A DNA stretch of 64,000 nucleotides from Lepisosteus oculatus (taxonomy: Eukaryota; Chordata; Actinopteri; Semionotiformes; Lepisosteidae), in NCBI RefSeq assembly GCF_040954835.1, contig NC_090709.1, forward strand, positions 46,642,976 through 46,706,975, read 5' to 3'. Below the pieces are notes generated by a model, which worked only from the letters and a program-made list of their open reading frames with translations, did no database searches and was not told the DNA's origin. This document shows positions 1-11,140 of the stretch, in pieces (the stretch's first letter is position 1; each line of letters begins with the position of its first letter). The translations under genes were made by a program, and so were the position numbers.

Positions 1-1594
1 CCACAGAAAACCACAAGATCAAGTATGCAATCAACCCGGTAGATCGCAAAAGATCACAAAACAATCAAGCACTGCTTAAAGAGCAAGGGGAACTTTTTTC
101 CTTTCGGCTTTCAGCACACTGTATTGTCGTGTATGAAACCCGCGGCATTTTATATTGAATAATTATGCTTGGTTGACTCATTTCAGTCTTATCATAGCCC
201 AGGTATGACTGAAATGAGTCCAGGGACGCCAATAAATGTAGTGTGCTCTCTGAAGGCACCAGTTCTGTAGGGTTTGGGCATTTACGGGGACATTTATTAA
301 TTGTAGCCGTAAATCACAAAATGATTCTTTTGATGGCCTCAGAATCAAACCACGCGATATAACTCAAACAACGCACACACACGGGTACTAATACACGAGG
401 ATACATTTATTAATACATAGAATATGCATATAAACCTAACAGATCTTATTGAGAGGGTTATCAGAATACAAAAGGTATATATACAATCAGTTACAAAGAG
501 TTACATATATCAAGAGGACATACGTTTAGTATATCATTCATTTAGACCGTTTCATAAAGTGAACTTGGTTACAACTTCTACATTAGATACTGAAAACAAG
601 TACATAACTCTTAGGAATTAAATTGATATCAACTGGTTGGGATAACAATTGAATTCTCAAGCTGTAATGCAGTGAAGTTGAATACTCATCCAATCTTTGG
701 GGATTCAGATCTCCTGCGGGCTCTCTGGCTCCGTGCCAGGCTGTGCTGTGCTGCTTGCGACGGTGCGCTGCAGATGGTCACTGACCGGCTAGTTAGTGTT
801 GGCTTTAACTAGCAAAGTTTGTGCACAGGAGAAAAGATGACTGTGGGTCCCAACAAGTCAGGAAGAGGACCGGTTCGTTCCTGATGAAGTGCTAGCTCTG
901 AATAGTGATTCCACAGTTCCGACCTGTTCACGAGGCTTGCTGCTGATGCTAACGTCGGGTGTATCCTCTGGTTACTCTCTGGCAACCTCCGCTCTAGACT
1001 CTTAGAACAAAGGAAAGTTCTGGCACTCAGACACACTGGCCGTTCCGTGGTTGTCCAGGCTCAGGATGGTCAGGAGGCACGCTGCGAGAATGTCCTTCCC
1101 TTGGGAGCCTTCTGCTCCTGGGCCGTCTTGCCCTGGAATTCTCCTTTGAATTGTCCAAAAAAGTTCACAGAATTCTCTCAGGCCCTCTGTGTTGCCTGTT
1201 GTTACCTGGAGGAACTTCAGCTCATTCATTGGCTGAAAGTTCCATGGGCATCAGAGTCCTACGTGGGTTACTCGGCCCTACCAGTCCCTGATTGGTTGAT
1301 CAAGGTGAGATATGAGTCACTTACTCCTGACACTTAGGAATGCAGTCCAGATGTCCATCTGGCACTCCCTAGACAGATAGGCGCCAATGGATGACCATTG
1401 ATCATGATAGCCAGGCTTAGCTAAGTGCATCCTCCTTTGGAAGCTGTCCCTTATCAAAAGAAAACATCTTTAAATCAGCCTGCATGAAGAGTTTCTCTGT
1501 GGCTGCACCACAGAGATGAACAGAGAGATGAGGCCTCATTTGGGAAAGTACCGCAACACTTAATTCTGTCTTATTAACAAGCATTGCCGCTACA
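1..1594 (-). mobile_element. Retrovirus-like LTR element, copy A: 5' LTR and leader
   Basis: A fossil retrovirus-like element in minus orientation. Positions 237-1594 form an LTR of about 1.36 kb bounded by TGTAG...CTACA. Positions 1-236 match, in reverse, the leader that follows the 5' LTR of copy C (34170-34400), so the element body runs off the left edge of the window. The 1595 side is non-element flank. No coding part of this copy is visible. It belongs to the same family as copies B, C and D here. Its state cannot be judged from this part, and its age is probably moderate because the copies differ from one another throughout. Confidence 0.85.
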
Positions 1595-1882
1595 CGGGTT
1601 TGCTTCAGCCTTTGATAAAAAAAGTGATCTGATCTGAAACTATCCAGCTTACAATCTCTGAGGTAGTTGTCACTAAACTCGGACATGATGTGGCACACAT
1701 GTGCCGTGTGCCTTTACTTTTGTAAAAAACTGGTATCGGGAAAAGTTTCTTAATATTTCTTTTGATTAGCATGCAAGAAAATGTGATCATTACCTATGGA
1801 ATTTCCCGCCAGCGTGGAGCTTGAATTCACAATCTTGAGATTCAGTGTTCAAGAGTCACAGAAGAGGTCGGCCTGGTCTTCA
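1595..1882. repeat. Flanking block duplicated at 4439-4722
   Basis: About 285 bp that recurs at 4439-4722 in the same orientation with only scattered differences. It lies directly next to LTR copy A here and next to the LTR part of copy B there. It shows no coding potential. The pair brackets the two tRNA genes, which suggests a tandem unit of about 2.8 kb in a tRNA-bearing array. Confidence 0.8.
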
Positions 1883-2579
1883 GTTTGCCAACGATAAGCT
1901 CCGGCAGTGCTTCTCTGTAAAGCAAATTGTTCGGATCGGTTATGTGGGACGGCACTTCGATACTAAGATCTTTTGCAGCACACGCATGGTTTCCCCCTTC
2001 ACGCAAAAAACATAGACAAAGGAAGCTCTCTTGTCTTGGGCTGCTGACTCCCGGATTTAAAGCGCTCTGGGTGCCAGCTAAGTCTCTAACAAGGACACTA
2101 TAAAGACAGGAATTACACTTTGCTCACGTCACGCATGGAATGGCGAGGCTACTTGTTCGAATATTATCTAGTCTCACCTCATATGGTGCCGATTCCTGGT
2201 TTTCATTTAAGAAAGAGCACTGCAAACACCGTAAACAGTGCAAAACGTGTGATGAAAGAAGTCTTTTCCCCCCTTTGTCTAAAGCAGAACACAGCGGAGT
2301 CATGCCGAGGGTTGTGAGATCAAGATTTCAGTGGAGCACTGTCGTCTATGTCTTTAGCTACATGAGTTGGACATCCTCTTGTACACGGAAAGCAGATTGA
2401 GATCCTCTGACATGAAAAGTGCCAGATAAAAGCCATTTCTCATCCTTTCTCTTAGTGGTGGAGCTATCGCATGTAAATGAGGCAACTTGCAAGGCGAGCA
2501 GGCTCGGTGCACACCGAACGCAGATGTCTCAGAGCAGTTGAGACGTGTCCAAGTGGCTGTCAAAGAACAGCACTTTGCC
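1883..2579. other. Intergenic, nothing recognised
   Basis: No coding, RNA or repeat signal that I can support. Only short chance reading frames are present. Confidence 0.5.
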
Positions 2580-2653
2580 GGCACTGTGGCTTAGTTGGCT
2601 AAAGCGTCTGTCTAGTAAACAGGAGATCCTGGGTCCGATTCCCAGCGGTGCCT
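2580..2653 (+). tRNA. tRNA-Thr (AGT)
   Basis: A complete cloverleaf. The acceptor strand GGCACTG pairs with CGGTGCC at 2646-2652 with one G-U pair. A-box-like GTGGCTTAGTTGG and B-box-like GGTCCGATTCC are present. The anticodon loop carries AGT inside CTAGTAA. The sequence is close to vertebrate tRNA-Thr(AGT). No intron is seen. It looks functional. Confidence 0.93.
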
Positions 2654-3665
2654 TTCTTCCTGTCTTACTGTACAGAATTTATCCTTTTGGGCAAATCCCA
2701 TGCCTTTTAATTCCGATGAATGCAAGTGTTCGTTTCCTTTCTGGAACAACTTGTTTTGAAAGAAATCTATACAGCTTGCGAAAGATGAAACACAAATCTT
2801 GCTTATCAGTGAAGAAGAGGTACTCCCAGCAGGCCAGCTAATACTAGCAACGTTTTTTTTTCACCCTAACCCAGAGAATGGAGAAAAGCGAGGCGCCTGT
2901 GGCTCTGCAGTGTAATCAGTTCGTGAGTTCGGCAGTTAGCTGAAAGAGTGGTAAATGGAGCTCGCCCCAGCCCGTCCTTATTCTTTTAAAGAGGATAAAA
3001 AATTAACTTCGCCGCCATTATTACCAGCTTTAAAAGACTGCCATGGGCACAGAAAAAAACACACTACAGATGACTTTTCTGGAACCGAAGCAGAGATTCC
3101 TTTACGAACCAACTGATAAAGCTCAGCCAGTGAATACTGTTATCAGAATGTGAAAGCACGATCAACTTTGTAACTGCAACCACAGGAAAAACAGCAAGAA
3201 GCAGGCTCCATTCCCCATTTAAATCTGTTGTGTGAGGCATGCTTTTTGCACGCATGAAGTAAATCCCACGATCGCTTTTGAACTTGGACAAAGTACTTCC
3301 AAAGGAGCGCTATGCGCAAAGATTTAACAAGCTCAACCCCCGCCGAGATTTGGTGTGAAGAATCAGAACATTCAAGTTTCGCAGACAGAAGCAGCACGCC
3401 AGCACAGCCAACATTAAAACGGAGGGCACACTACGATTTGCATTGACACAAAAGTGATCTGGGCAGACGTCGTTCCCTGCATAACGCAAAAAGTGGCAAA
3501 GCGCTTTTGGGTTGAGAGGACGCAAGAAGGTTTTTGTTTTGTGCCTTGATGTCAAGCTGAGAAAGTATCTTTAAACACTTTGCTTAGTTTCTCGAGAGAC
3601 TGCCAAAAAGCAGTTCCCTCCCTTTCGTCTGAAGCCAGCTGAAAGGGGGTCTTGACAGAAGCACC
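2654..3665. other. Intergenic between two tRNA genes, nothing recognised
   Basis: About 1 kb without a recognisable gene or repeat. Reading frames here are short and lie on both strands without splice or start support. Confidence 0.5.
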
Positions 3666-3747
3666 TGACAGTGGTGGGATTCGAACCCACGCCCCCAAAA
3701 AGACTGGAGCCTTAATCCAGCACCTTAGACCGCTTGGCCACGCTACC
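3666..3747 (-). tRNA. tRNA-Leu (AAG)
   Basis: On the minus strand, an 82-nt class II tRNA with a long variable arm. It carries GGTAGCGTGGCCAAGCGG at the 5' end, the anticodon loop TTAAGGC (anticodon AAG) and the T arm GGGTTCGAATCCC. It is close to vertebrate tRNA-Leu(AAG). The acceptor stem has one mismatch (C6 against A67) and two G-U pairs, so activity is likely but not certain. Confidence 0.87.
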
Positions 3748-4438
3748 CGCTGTGTGCTGTCTCTTTGTCTCATTACTTGCCCGGAGGAGGCCGGGTGAGT
3801 TTTGCTCTTGTCGCCCGACTTAGTGGCGTTATGACCGTGGAACCAAGTGCACCTGCTTTTTCTGAGATGCTTCCCCTCTCATGGTGAGATCTCGACTTCT
3901 TTAACACCACTGGAGAAAGATCTTCTGTGGAGCAGGTTTCAGACCTCTGCGTACAGCACCCTTGATGTCATTTTATTTTTACAGCAGCCGCATCCGGAAA
4001 GTTGTGTCTTTTACGTTTTATTTGAACAACAAAACTACATACAATACAAACAAGAGCACATATAACGTATCAAGAAAATCGTCAGGGGCACATGCTATAA
4101 TACAATTACACTTTATGAAAAACAATTACACAAGGTAAATAAAGATAAGGTCCGCACAGCTTGTTCTTACATTTCGAAAGAGTCCGTAAATACCCCTTTA
4201 CGGCTATTTTGAACTGTTCAAACGTAGGACTCTTCCCAGATCATTTCACTTTATACCACATTCCTAAACGAGGATGCTTCTCCTGTTTTAGAACTATTTT
4301 GGGCGGTATGGCTTATACAACACACCCACAGTATTCTAATGGTGGACTGCAGATCTGTGCTATAGTTCAGTCGAATTCGAAGGATCCAGCAATCGTACTG
4401 GATTTGACTGGGATTCTGAAATGTCTCTTGCAAAAGTA
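3748..4438. other. Intergenic, nothing recognised
   Basis: No gene or RNA signal supported. Confidence 0.5.
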
Positions 4439-4722
4439 TTCGGGTTTGCTTGAACCTTTGCTAAAAAAGTGATCTGATCTGAAACTATCCAGCTTACAAT
4501 CTCTGAGGTAGTTGTCACTAAACTCGGACGTGATGTGGCACACATGTGCCGTGTGCCTTTACTTTTGTAAAAAACTGGTATCAGGAAAAGTTTCTTAATA
4601 TTTCTATTGATTAGCATGCAAGAAAATGTGATCATTCCCTATGGAATTTCCCGCCAGCGTGGAGCTTCAATTCACAACCTTGAGATTCAGTGTTCAAGAG
4701 TCACAGAAGAGGTCGGCCTGGT
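4439..4722. repeat. Second copy of the 1595-1882 block
   Basis: Same orientation and nearly the same sequence as 1595-1882. It abuts the LTR part of retrovirus-like copy B. Confidence 0.8.
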
Positions 4723-4724
4723 CT

Positions 4725-7700
4725 GATGAACAGAGAGATGAGGCCTCATTTGGGAAAGCACAGAAACACTTAATTCTGTCTTATTAACAAGCATTGCCAC
4801 TACATATCCCCCCTTTTTGAAGGTCACGAGGTCCTGAGGCATTGTTGCCTTCAAAACAAAACACAGTTAAGTGATGTCCCTTGCCACTAGAACATTAACC
4901 TTAAATGTCCACATTACTCCTCGAGAATTCATACCGGAACCAGCATTGGATACAAACAGGATGAATAACATCTGGAGTATGTATAAACACGGTAGGAGAC
5001 ATCGTCTCAGTCTAGGCATTACACATCAGGAAGTTCACTGTCAATATCTAATACCTCAGTAGTAGATATTTGGGGAGAATTCACTTCCTTTCTTTTGACA
5101 TGCTACCTTTGACTCATTCGTGCTACCCGGAGTACATCTTGATGTGAGTGTAGAGCATTCAGAGTACATCCAGTCATGATCCAGCTACCCGGCAGTAGTG
5201 TTACAATAACAACAGTTCCTGTTCCCAGCCCCCCGATAAACCACAACACCTGTGTTGGGTATCTGCTAGGGTGGTTTGGAGGTTTGTTCCATTAAAGCAA
5301 ACTAACTACCTGTACCTCTTCAGGGCATACTGTTTCTTGGATTTCCATCCAATTCAATAGTGTGGCACCTGAAGGCATCCACGACCTCAAGTTTGGTCTT
5401 ATATTGTCTGGTTCCAGACCGTACAGTGTTAAGTTCAAGCTGTACTATGGCCTTCTCGGGAACTTGCAGAAAACTGTTTGATTAGGTAGCTGCATTGCGG
5501 TAGCTGTATCATGCCTGTCACAAGTCATAGTGACAGTTAAATGTGGTGTGCTGACCAGCCATTTACTTCCCACCTGCTCTTCATGGGGTTCATTAACCTC
5601 CCTCTGCTCATTAGTAGCTTTACACCCTTCATTGGTGAATTGTTTAGACACAGCCAATGGATAGCTTTGGTAGCCATACCCATCTCACGATTTGGAACCG
5701 AATTCAATCTTGGTTTGCCTTCTGGGTGAGCTATGAACGATGGGGTGAATGTCACATACTCCTCTACTGAGAAGAGTGGAATCAAGTGGGTTTGGGAATT
5801 GTGCCATGGTTAGATTGGCTACAGTGGCACTAAGCTCCCTTAACAGGTCTTGTGTCAACATTCTGGCCTGTTGCACACAAGCATAAACCCACTGTATAAC
5901 ACCGGCAATCATGTCCACTGGTTGGGGGATAAGGTTTAACCCTGTTGCATAGGAAGTTGCCTGTAGGATTTTTCCTAAGCTTTCCAACTTTTGCTGCTGT
6001 TGATACAGTCTGTCACTACCCTCTGGCATCTCTGACACCTGCCTTCTTGGGGCAGTCAGGGGGAGAGTGCCAGTAGCACACAAACCTACCAGAAAAAGCA
6101 AACGTGCAACAGTGGCGGCAGCAATCAGTCCTCCCAAAAGTCTTTTCGGGTGTCTGATCCCAGTCATCTCCTTCTGAGTGACTGTTGCCTTTCTAAGCTG
6201 GCGCAGCGTGTACATGGTGTCTTTCTCAGTATGCCCTGTGGCATCTTGGGCAACACCATCCTGGAAATCTGGGGAGATCTGACGCAGCTGCTGATGCTGC
6301 TCCTCCGTTTCCAGGGTATCTGCTTTTTCGATTTGTTCATGCCTGTGCTCTAGGAACCCTGCAGGGGGCGGTGCAGCGGTGGAGCATGCCTGACCCTCGG
6401 CTGAGTGGTCATCTGGAGCACCTGAGTGATCTGGGATTGTTACCCCATTCTCACTGTTCCGGTCCACCCTGCACACTTCCTGATTGAGGAATCCCTCTAT
6501 CGGCATGTTTACAGTCATTCGCTGGGGGTAGGTGTAGGACACCTGCTCGCTCCCCCCTTCCCTCGCTAGGGGTTCAGGGAGCTGCCCCAGCACTGGGATA
6601 GCTAGTTCACTGTCTTTGAACTTACTATCACTCACCAGGCCCATGTCAGTGCAGGCGGGGATTCTGACACCTCTCTTTGCGATGTCCTGCACTGGCAGGC
6701 TGGTGGCTTGACCATCCAGCTCCAGTCTGGGTGAACCACTGTTGGTCAGACTCAGACTGAAAGACTGAGCTGGTGGCTGTGAGAAAACCGACTCGGCTTT
6801 CATTCCCTGTCCCTTCCTGTGGACTGGGTGTGTTGGCAACCCTGCCGTTGAGGCAGGAACAATCAGGTCAGTCTCACTCACTACCTGGTAGTTGTGAGAA
6901 ATAATGTTACCTGACTGCAGGTTCCCTGGGTCACAGCAGAGGGAATCGGCATCTGGGATCAGGTGTGTCCACAGCGCAGTAGTCTCAGCGTCCAGCTGGA
7001 CCTCCTGTCTAACCTGTGAATGTTGCACCAGGGACACCTGGCGGTGGCCCTGCGACAGCTGCTCAAGCAGATCGTTACTAATAGAGGACCTCTCAGGGCT
7101 AAGGGTGAGGGCTACATCACCAACCTGCTCTCCTGCCATCTGGATCCCTTCCACCACTGCAAGGTGGTGGTCCTGACCCCTCTTGGGTGCCAGGATGCAC
7201 AGGGAAAGCTCCTTTTCATCACCAGGTGGGGAGATCAGCTCCTCTTAAGGGTTGTAAAAGGGATGTGCTTTACCTGGTGGATCAGGCGGCTGCTCGGAGC
7301 ACCGTTCCTGTGGCATGGAGGCTGTTGTGACCTCAGCCAGGACACAACTTCCCTGTATATCCGGGGAACAAGAAAATATTTGTATTTCTTGTCCAGAGGG
7401 AACAGAAGGAATCTTTACATAGGCTTCTGTGCTCGGTGGGCACTGTGTGAGCATAGTCTGCCTCTTGGCCCCCCTTTCCTTCTGTACAGAAGGCTTAGGA
7501 GCCTTGACCACAATTTGCCTTTCTGGTGATCCACCAAAGGTTCCTCTCTGAGTTGCATGCCCTTTTCTTTTTCAACCCGTTTGAGCTTGCTGTGTGACAT
7601 CAAACACCTTTCAACCTCAGTGTCAATCAGTGTCTCACTGTATAAGACATCTCCCATGGCAGCCTTGAGGTAAAAGCTTCCTGCTTTTCCTCTGTGTTTT

Positions 7701-8844
7701 ACTGCCTGCTCTGTGACTTCAGGGGTGGAGTCAGCACTCACTTGGGAGTGGCTGACCTCATCCAGGCAGGAACCCTTCCGCTCAATCAGACAGACTGAGG
7801 GAGGGAGAGGGGGTGGGTCTCTGCCTCCTCCAATGGAGAGTATCAGCTCATTCACGCTTCCGGCAGGCTTGGGGATCGGTTGTCCCTGTCCTAATAAAGC
7901 TTGTTCAAGCCTGGCCAGGCGGGCGGCTACTGAATCCTTTTGTTCAGCTTTATCTAGCCTTTTCCCTCCCCCGGTGTTCTCATGGCACTTAGGACGCTGG
8001 GTGCGGTCCTGTGTGCCTGCTTTGGAACGGGGCTTATCCAGCTCAGGAACCTGTGCTCCTTCGAGCAGGGGGGAATTAAACCTGCTGGCTCTGACAGCGA
8101 ACACAGTTGCTTTAGCAGCTTTTTGCTTAGAGCGACTTTGGACATCATACTCCCAGGCTTTCTGCACGAATCTTTTAATATCAGTCATTTTCATGGTCTG
8201 TGCATCTGTATGCATTAAGATCATCTTTCTGATTGATGGTTGGAGATTCGCAATGAATAAACCCTTGAAATGTGTGTTCTCTTAGCAACCCTCATCAGTC
8301 CGGGCTGAGTCTCAAGATGGTCAGGAGGCGCGCTGCGAGAATGTCCTGCCTTTGGGAGCCTTCTGCTCCTGGGCCGTCCTACCCTGGAATTCTCCTTTGA
8401 ATTCCCTTTAGAAAAGTCCACAGAATTCTCCACTACAGGCTCTCTGTGTTGCTTGTTTTTACCTGGAGGAACTTCAGCTCGTTCATTGGCTGAAAGTTCC
8501 ATGGGCATCAGAGTCCCGCATGGGTTACTCGGCCCTACCAGTCCCTGATTGGTTGATCAAGGTGAGATATGAGTCACTTACTCTTGACACTTAGGAATGC
8601 AGTCCAGATGTCCATCTGGCACTCCCTAGACAGATAGGCGCCAATGGATGACCATTGATCATGATAGCCAGGCTTAGCTAAGTGCATACCCCTTTGGGAG
8701 CTGTCCCTTATCAAACGAAACCTTAAATCAGCCTGCATGAATAGTTTCTCTGTGGCTGCACCACAGAGATGAACAGAGATGGGGCCTCATTTGGGAAAGC
8801 TCGCAACACTTAATTCTGTCTTATTAATAAGCCTTGCCGCTACA
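4725..8844 (-). mobile_element. Retrovirus-like LTR element, copy B
   Basis: A fossil element in minus orientation. Its parts, read 5' to 3' on the minus strand, are: LTR portion 8298-8844; gag-derived region about 7415-8297; a long open region 5685-7157 that ends in an envelope-like stretch with a hydrophobic segment (LLGGLIAAATVA) and a glutamine-rich heptad-like stretch; a 3' untranslated region; a polypurine tract (minus-strand AAAAAGGGGGG) at about 4806-4820; and LTR portion 4725-4804. No reverse transcriptase, integrase or protease is recognisable. The copy is broken in several places. It inserted into DNA of the 5S/U1 unit: the flank after 8844 matches 15524 onward. It is the same family as copies A, C and D. 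Confidence 0.82.
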
Positions 8845-9076
8845 TATGTATAGTTATACAAAAAACAAGTGGTTTATAGACTCATCTTCATTTGCAGATT
8901 TAGAGGCAGCTTCGATATTCGTTTTACAAACGGTTTTTTTTTTTTATATGGGTCACACACATGCCATAGCAACAAAACATCTCTAGAGATGAGGCTGTAG
9001 ATCACCTTTCCATCCTCCAGGTTTTCCTCCCAAAGCCTACGGTACCAACAGTGACCCCTGCTGGCTGAGAGAGCAG

Positions 9077-9196
9077 AAGCTTGCAGCACCTGGTATTCCC
9101 AGGCAGTCTCCCATCCAAGTACTAACCAGACCCATCCCTTCTTAGCTTCCAAAGTCAGACGAGATCGGGCACATTCAGGGTGGTGTGGCCACAAGC
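9077..9196 (-). rRNA. 5S rRNA gene, unit 1
   Basis: A 120-nt 5S-type sequence on the minus strand. The internal control elements are well kept: box-A-like AAGCTAAGAAGGG (one change) and box-C-like GGTTAGTACTTGGATGGGAG. Several other substitutions are present. No oligo-T terminator follows its 3' end, where the minus strand reads CTTCTGCTCTC. It could be a divergent gene or a recent pseudogene. A 5S-derived SINE is less likely because the same flanks and a U1 gene accompany it in unit 2. Confidence 0.85.
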
Positions 9197-10797
9197 AAAA
9201 GCCATGGCGCCTGACTCGCTACTTGAAGCTGTGTGTGGCTGGGGCTCCATGCCCCTCGAGCGGGACTGAAGGATCGTTCGTGTGCAACTCTTTGGAAAGG
9301 AGCTTCTTTCCAAATCGCATTGCGTACCTGGATGTTGGCGAACGTGCTCCCTTGTGTTGGCTTGTCCCGCACTGGAGGAGAACAAACAAACTGCTCGGAG
9401 GAGCACAAGGCAAGTCTTCACAAGACAAAAACCTCCAGTGCACAACACTCAAAACATTTCTGGGCTGTCGCGTGTTTATTTCAGCACATAAAGCGCACCA
9501 GTCCAACACGTCGGCCGGGCGCGCGGCGCCTCCGCCCTCTTGTGGCCTTGCGGCGTCAGAGCAAGAGGCTCCTTCTCGCTGCCTTACCACTGTGTTGCAG
9601 AGCCCTGAGAGGGAACCTGGAGCGCACACTTTGTGGGGGGCGGGGGACCGCGTTCGCGCTCTGCCCCCGGTCTCTTGCACGAGTACTAAATCTCACGGCG
9701 CCAGCCAGCGGCCAGGAGACAAGTACAATATCGCAGGACAGGGGGGCCTCGTCATTGATTGTTACATATGAGACGGGGATTAGGAGGAGACCCCGACTGA
9801 TTGGTAAAGGGGAACACTAACACCAGAGTGACACCCCCGGTGTCTCTTTTTGAGAGATGCCCTGGGATTTCTTAATGGCCAAGGAGGGTCGGGACCTCGG
9901 TTTTACGCCTTCCCCGAAGGACGGCGCCTGTTTGTGCAGCAGAGTGTCGCCATCAAGATGCTGGGGCATAAGAAAGCCACACAGACCGCAGGGTGAGCGC
10001 TCCCTACTGGTCTCAGTCACACCTCTTGCAGGAGCAGCAGCAACCTGAGCTTTTCCGGGGGGAATCTCCCATCTGGGTGCCAGCTAGGCTCACACCTGCT
10101 GGGCTGCCGTGGGTGAGCCCAGTCGAGAGTCGCAGGGTGAGATCTAGTCACCGGGGAGAAACGATACAAGCGAAGGATTACTCGGCTCCCAGCACTTGAA
10201 AAGACCGACAAATGACTCGTTCCCGCCGGAGCTGAACGTACCTGTATGTGTCATGTCGTCTACTTCCCCTGCCCCGCTGTGTTTGCTGTATTGTCTCTGA
10301 AGCCGGCCCCCGAGACGAGACGGGCTGTTCCTGTGCCCCAGTTAACACTTTACAGGTGCCATTCCCCGTTATTGTGGCCATTGTCGGTGGTCACACGCGA
10401 TAAGATAAGGTGGAGGAGAGCGGGGCATGCCTAGCGCCAGACATTCGAGGAGGGGGCTGTGCGAGGTGAGGTGAGGTGCGACACGCCGGAGCCCCGACGC
10501 TGCTAATGCGGAGCACTTGTTGAACTGGCATTGAAAGGACGTGTGCGCACTGAGCGAGCCTTCCCTGCGGCGGATCATGGAAACTTTCTCCCCGCGCTGC
10601 AGAAGTTGTGTGGGCTGCAGCGGTGCCGAGAGAACAGCACAGAAGGCAGCAGGCTCTTGAGAGCGGGTAAGAGACGGAGCCTTGTGGGCAGGCGAGCAGG
10701 CCCGTTTTTTGGAAATTGCTGAAAAGGCTCCGGTGTTTGTTCGGTGTGTGGCAGGCGCACGACGCGAGCTTGCGTAGCGATCTGCCGGTCTGGTGTT
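9197..10797. other. 5S-U1 spacer, unit 1
   Basis: GC-rich spacer repeated at 15888-17479. The only internal feature I can support is the U1 3'-end relic near 9610-9670. The overlapping reading frames on both strands are all broken between the two units, so no protein gene is supported. Confidence 0.7.
9610..9670 (+). pseudogene. Relic of U1 snRNA 3' end (Sm site and stem-loop 4)
   Basis: The stretch reads like the last 60 nt of U1: a stem-loop 3 remnant with GGGAAC, an Sm-like site with TTTGTGG, then the stem-loop 4 core GGGGGACCGCGTTCGCGCT followed by CCCCC. Stem-loop 4 of U1 has GGGGGACTGCGTTCGCGCTT. Unit 2 has the matching relic at 16302-16362, closer still to U1. No U1 5' half lies upstream. 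Confidence 0.65.
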
Positions 10798-10805
10798 ATG
10801 CAAAT
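10798..10805 (+). promoter_or_regulatory. Distal sequence element (octamer) of U1, unit 1
   Basis: ATGCAAAT lies 242 bp upstream of the U1 start at 11040. This is where the octamer of vertebrate snRNA enhancers lies. Unit 2 has it at the same distance. I could not place a proximal sequence element with confidence. Confidence 0.75.
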
Positions 10806-11039
10806 GAGGCCGAATTGCGTCCCGGGACATGCTGCGAATGCGCATTGGCGACTGCAGATGTGTAGGAAACGGCGCGCTCGTTTTCTCGTTTTGCCCACCC
10901 TTTTGAGTGTTAGTGTGGCGTGTGAGTGTGCGAAAGAGTGGGCCCAGCAGGAGGCAGTGGCGTGGGGGGGCGAGGAGCTGGGCTTGGCTGCGCGCTTTGT
11001 GCTGTGGGTGCGGGCCGCTTGCAGGGCCTTATACAACTT

Positions 11040-11083
11040 ATACTTACCTGGCAGGGGAGATACCTTGATCATCCTGTAGGTGG
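11040..11083 (+). pseudogene. U1 snRNA 5' part, split by LINE, unit 1
   Basis: It starts ATACTTACCTGGCAGGGGAG, identical to the 5' end of U1 (the sequence that pairs with 5' splice sites). It continues through stem-loop I and diverges just before AGGTGG, about U1 nucleotide 40. The rest of U1 follows at 15007-15133 after a LINE. The split gene cannot make U1. Confidence 0.9.
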
Positions 11084-11140
11084 AGTAGTTGGATTGTTTT
11101 CTTGTTTTGTGGAAGCAGTGTTTGTTTTGCAGTTTATGAA

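Noticed and set aside
9077-9196. 5S copy as a 5S-derived SINE (SINE3-like) head
   Set aside because: The same flanks and the U1 gene accompany it in both units, and no SINE body follows it. A tandem array fits better.
9223-9820. Overlapping plus-strand frames of 182 and 195 residues in the 5S spacer
   Set aside because: The frames are not kept in the second unit (15914-16513) and overlap each other in different frames. GC-rich spacer shadow.
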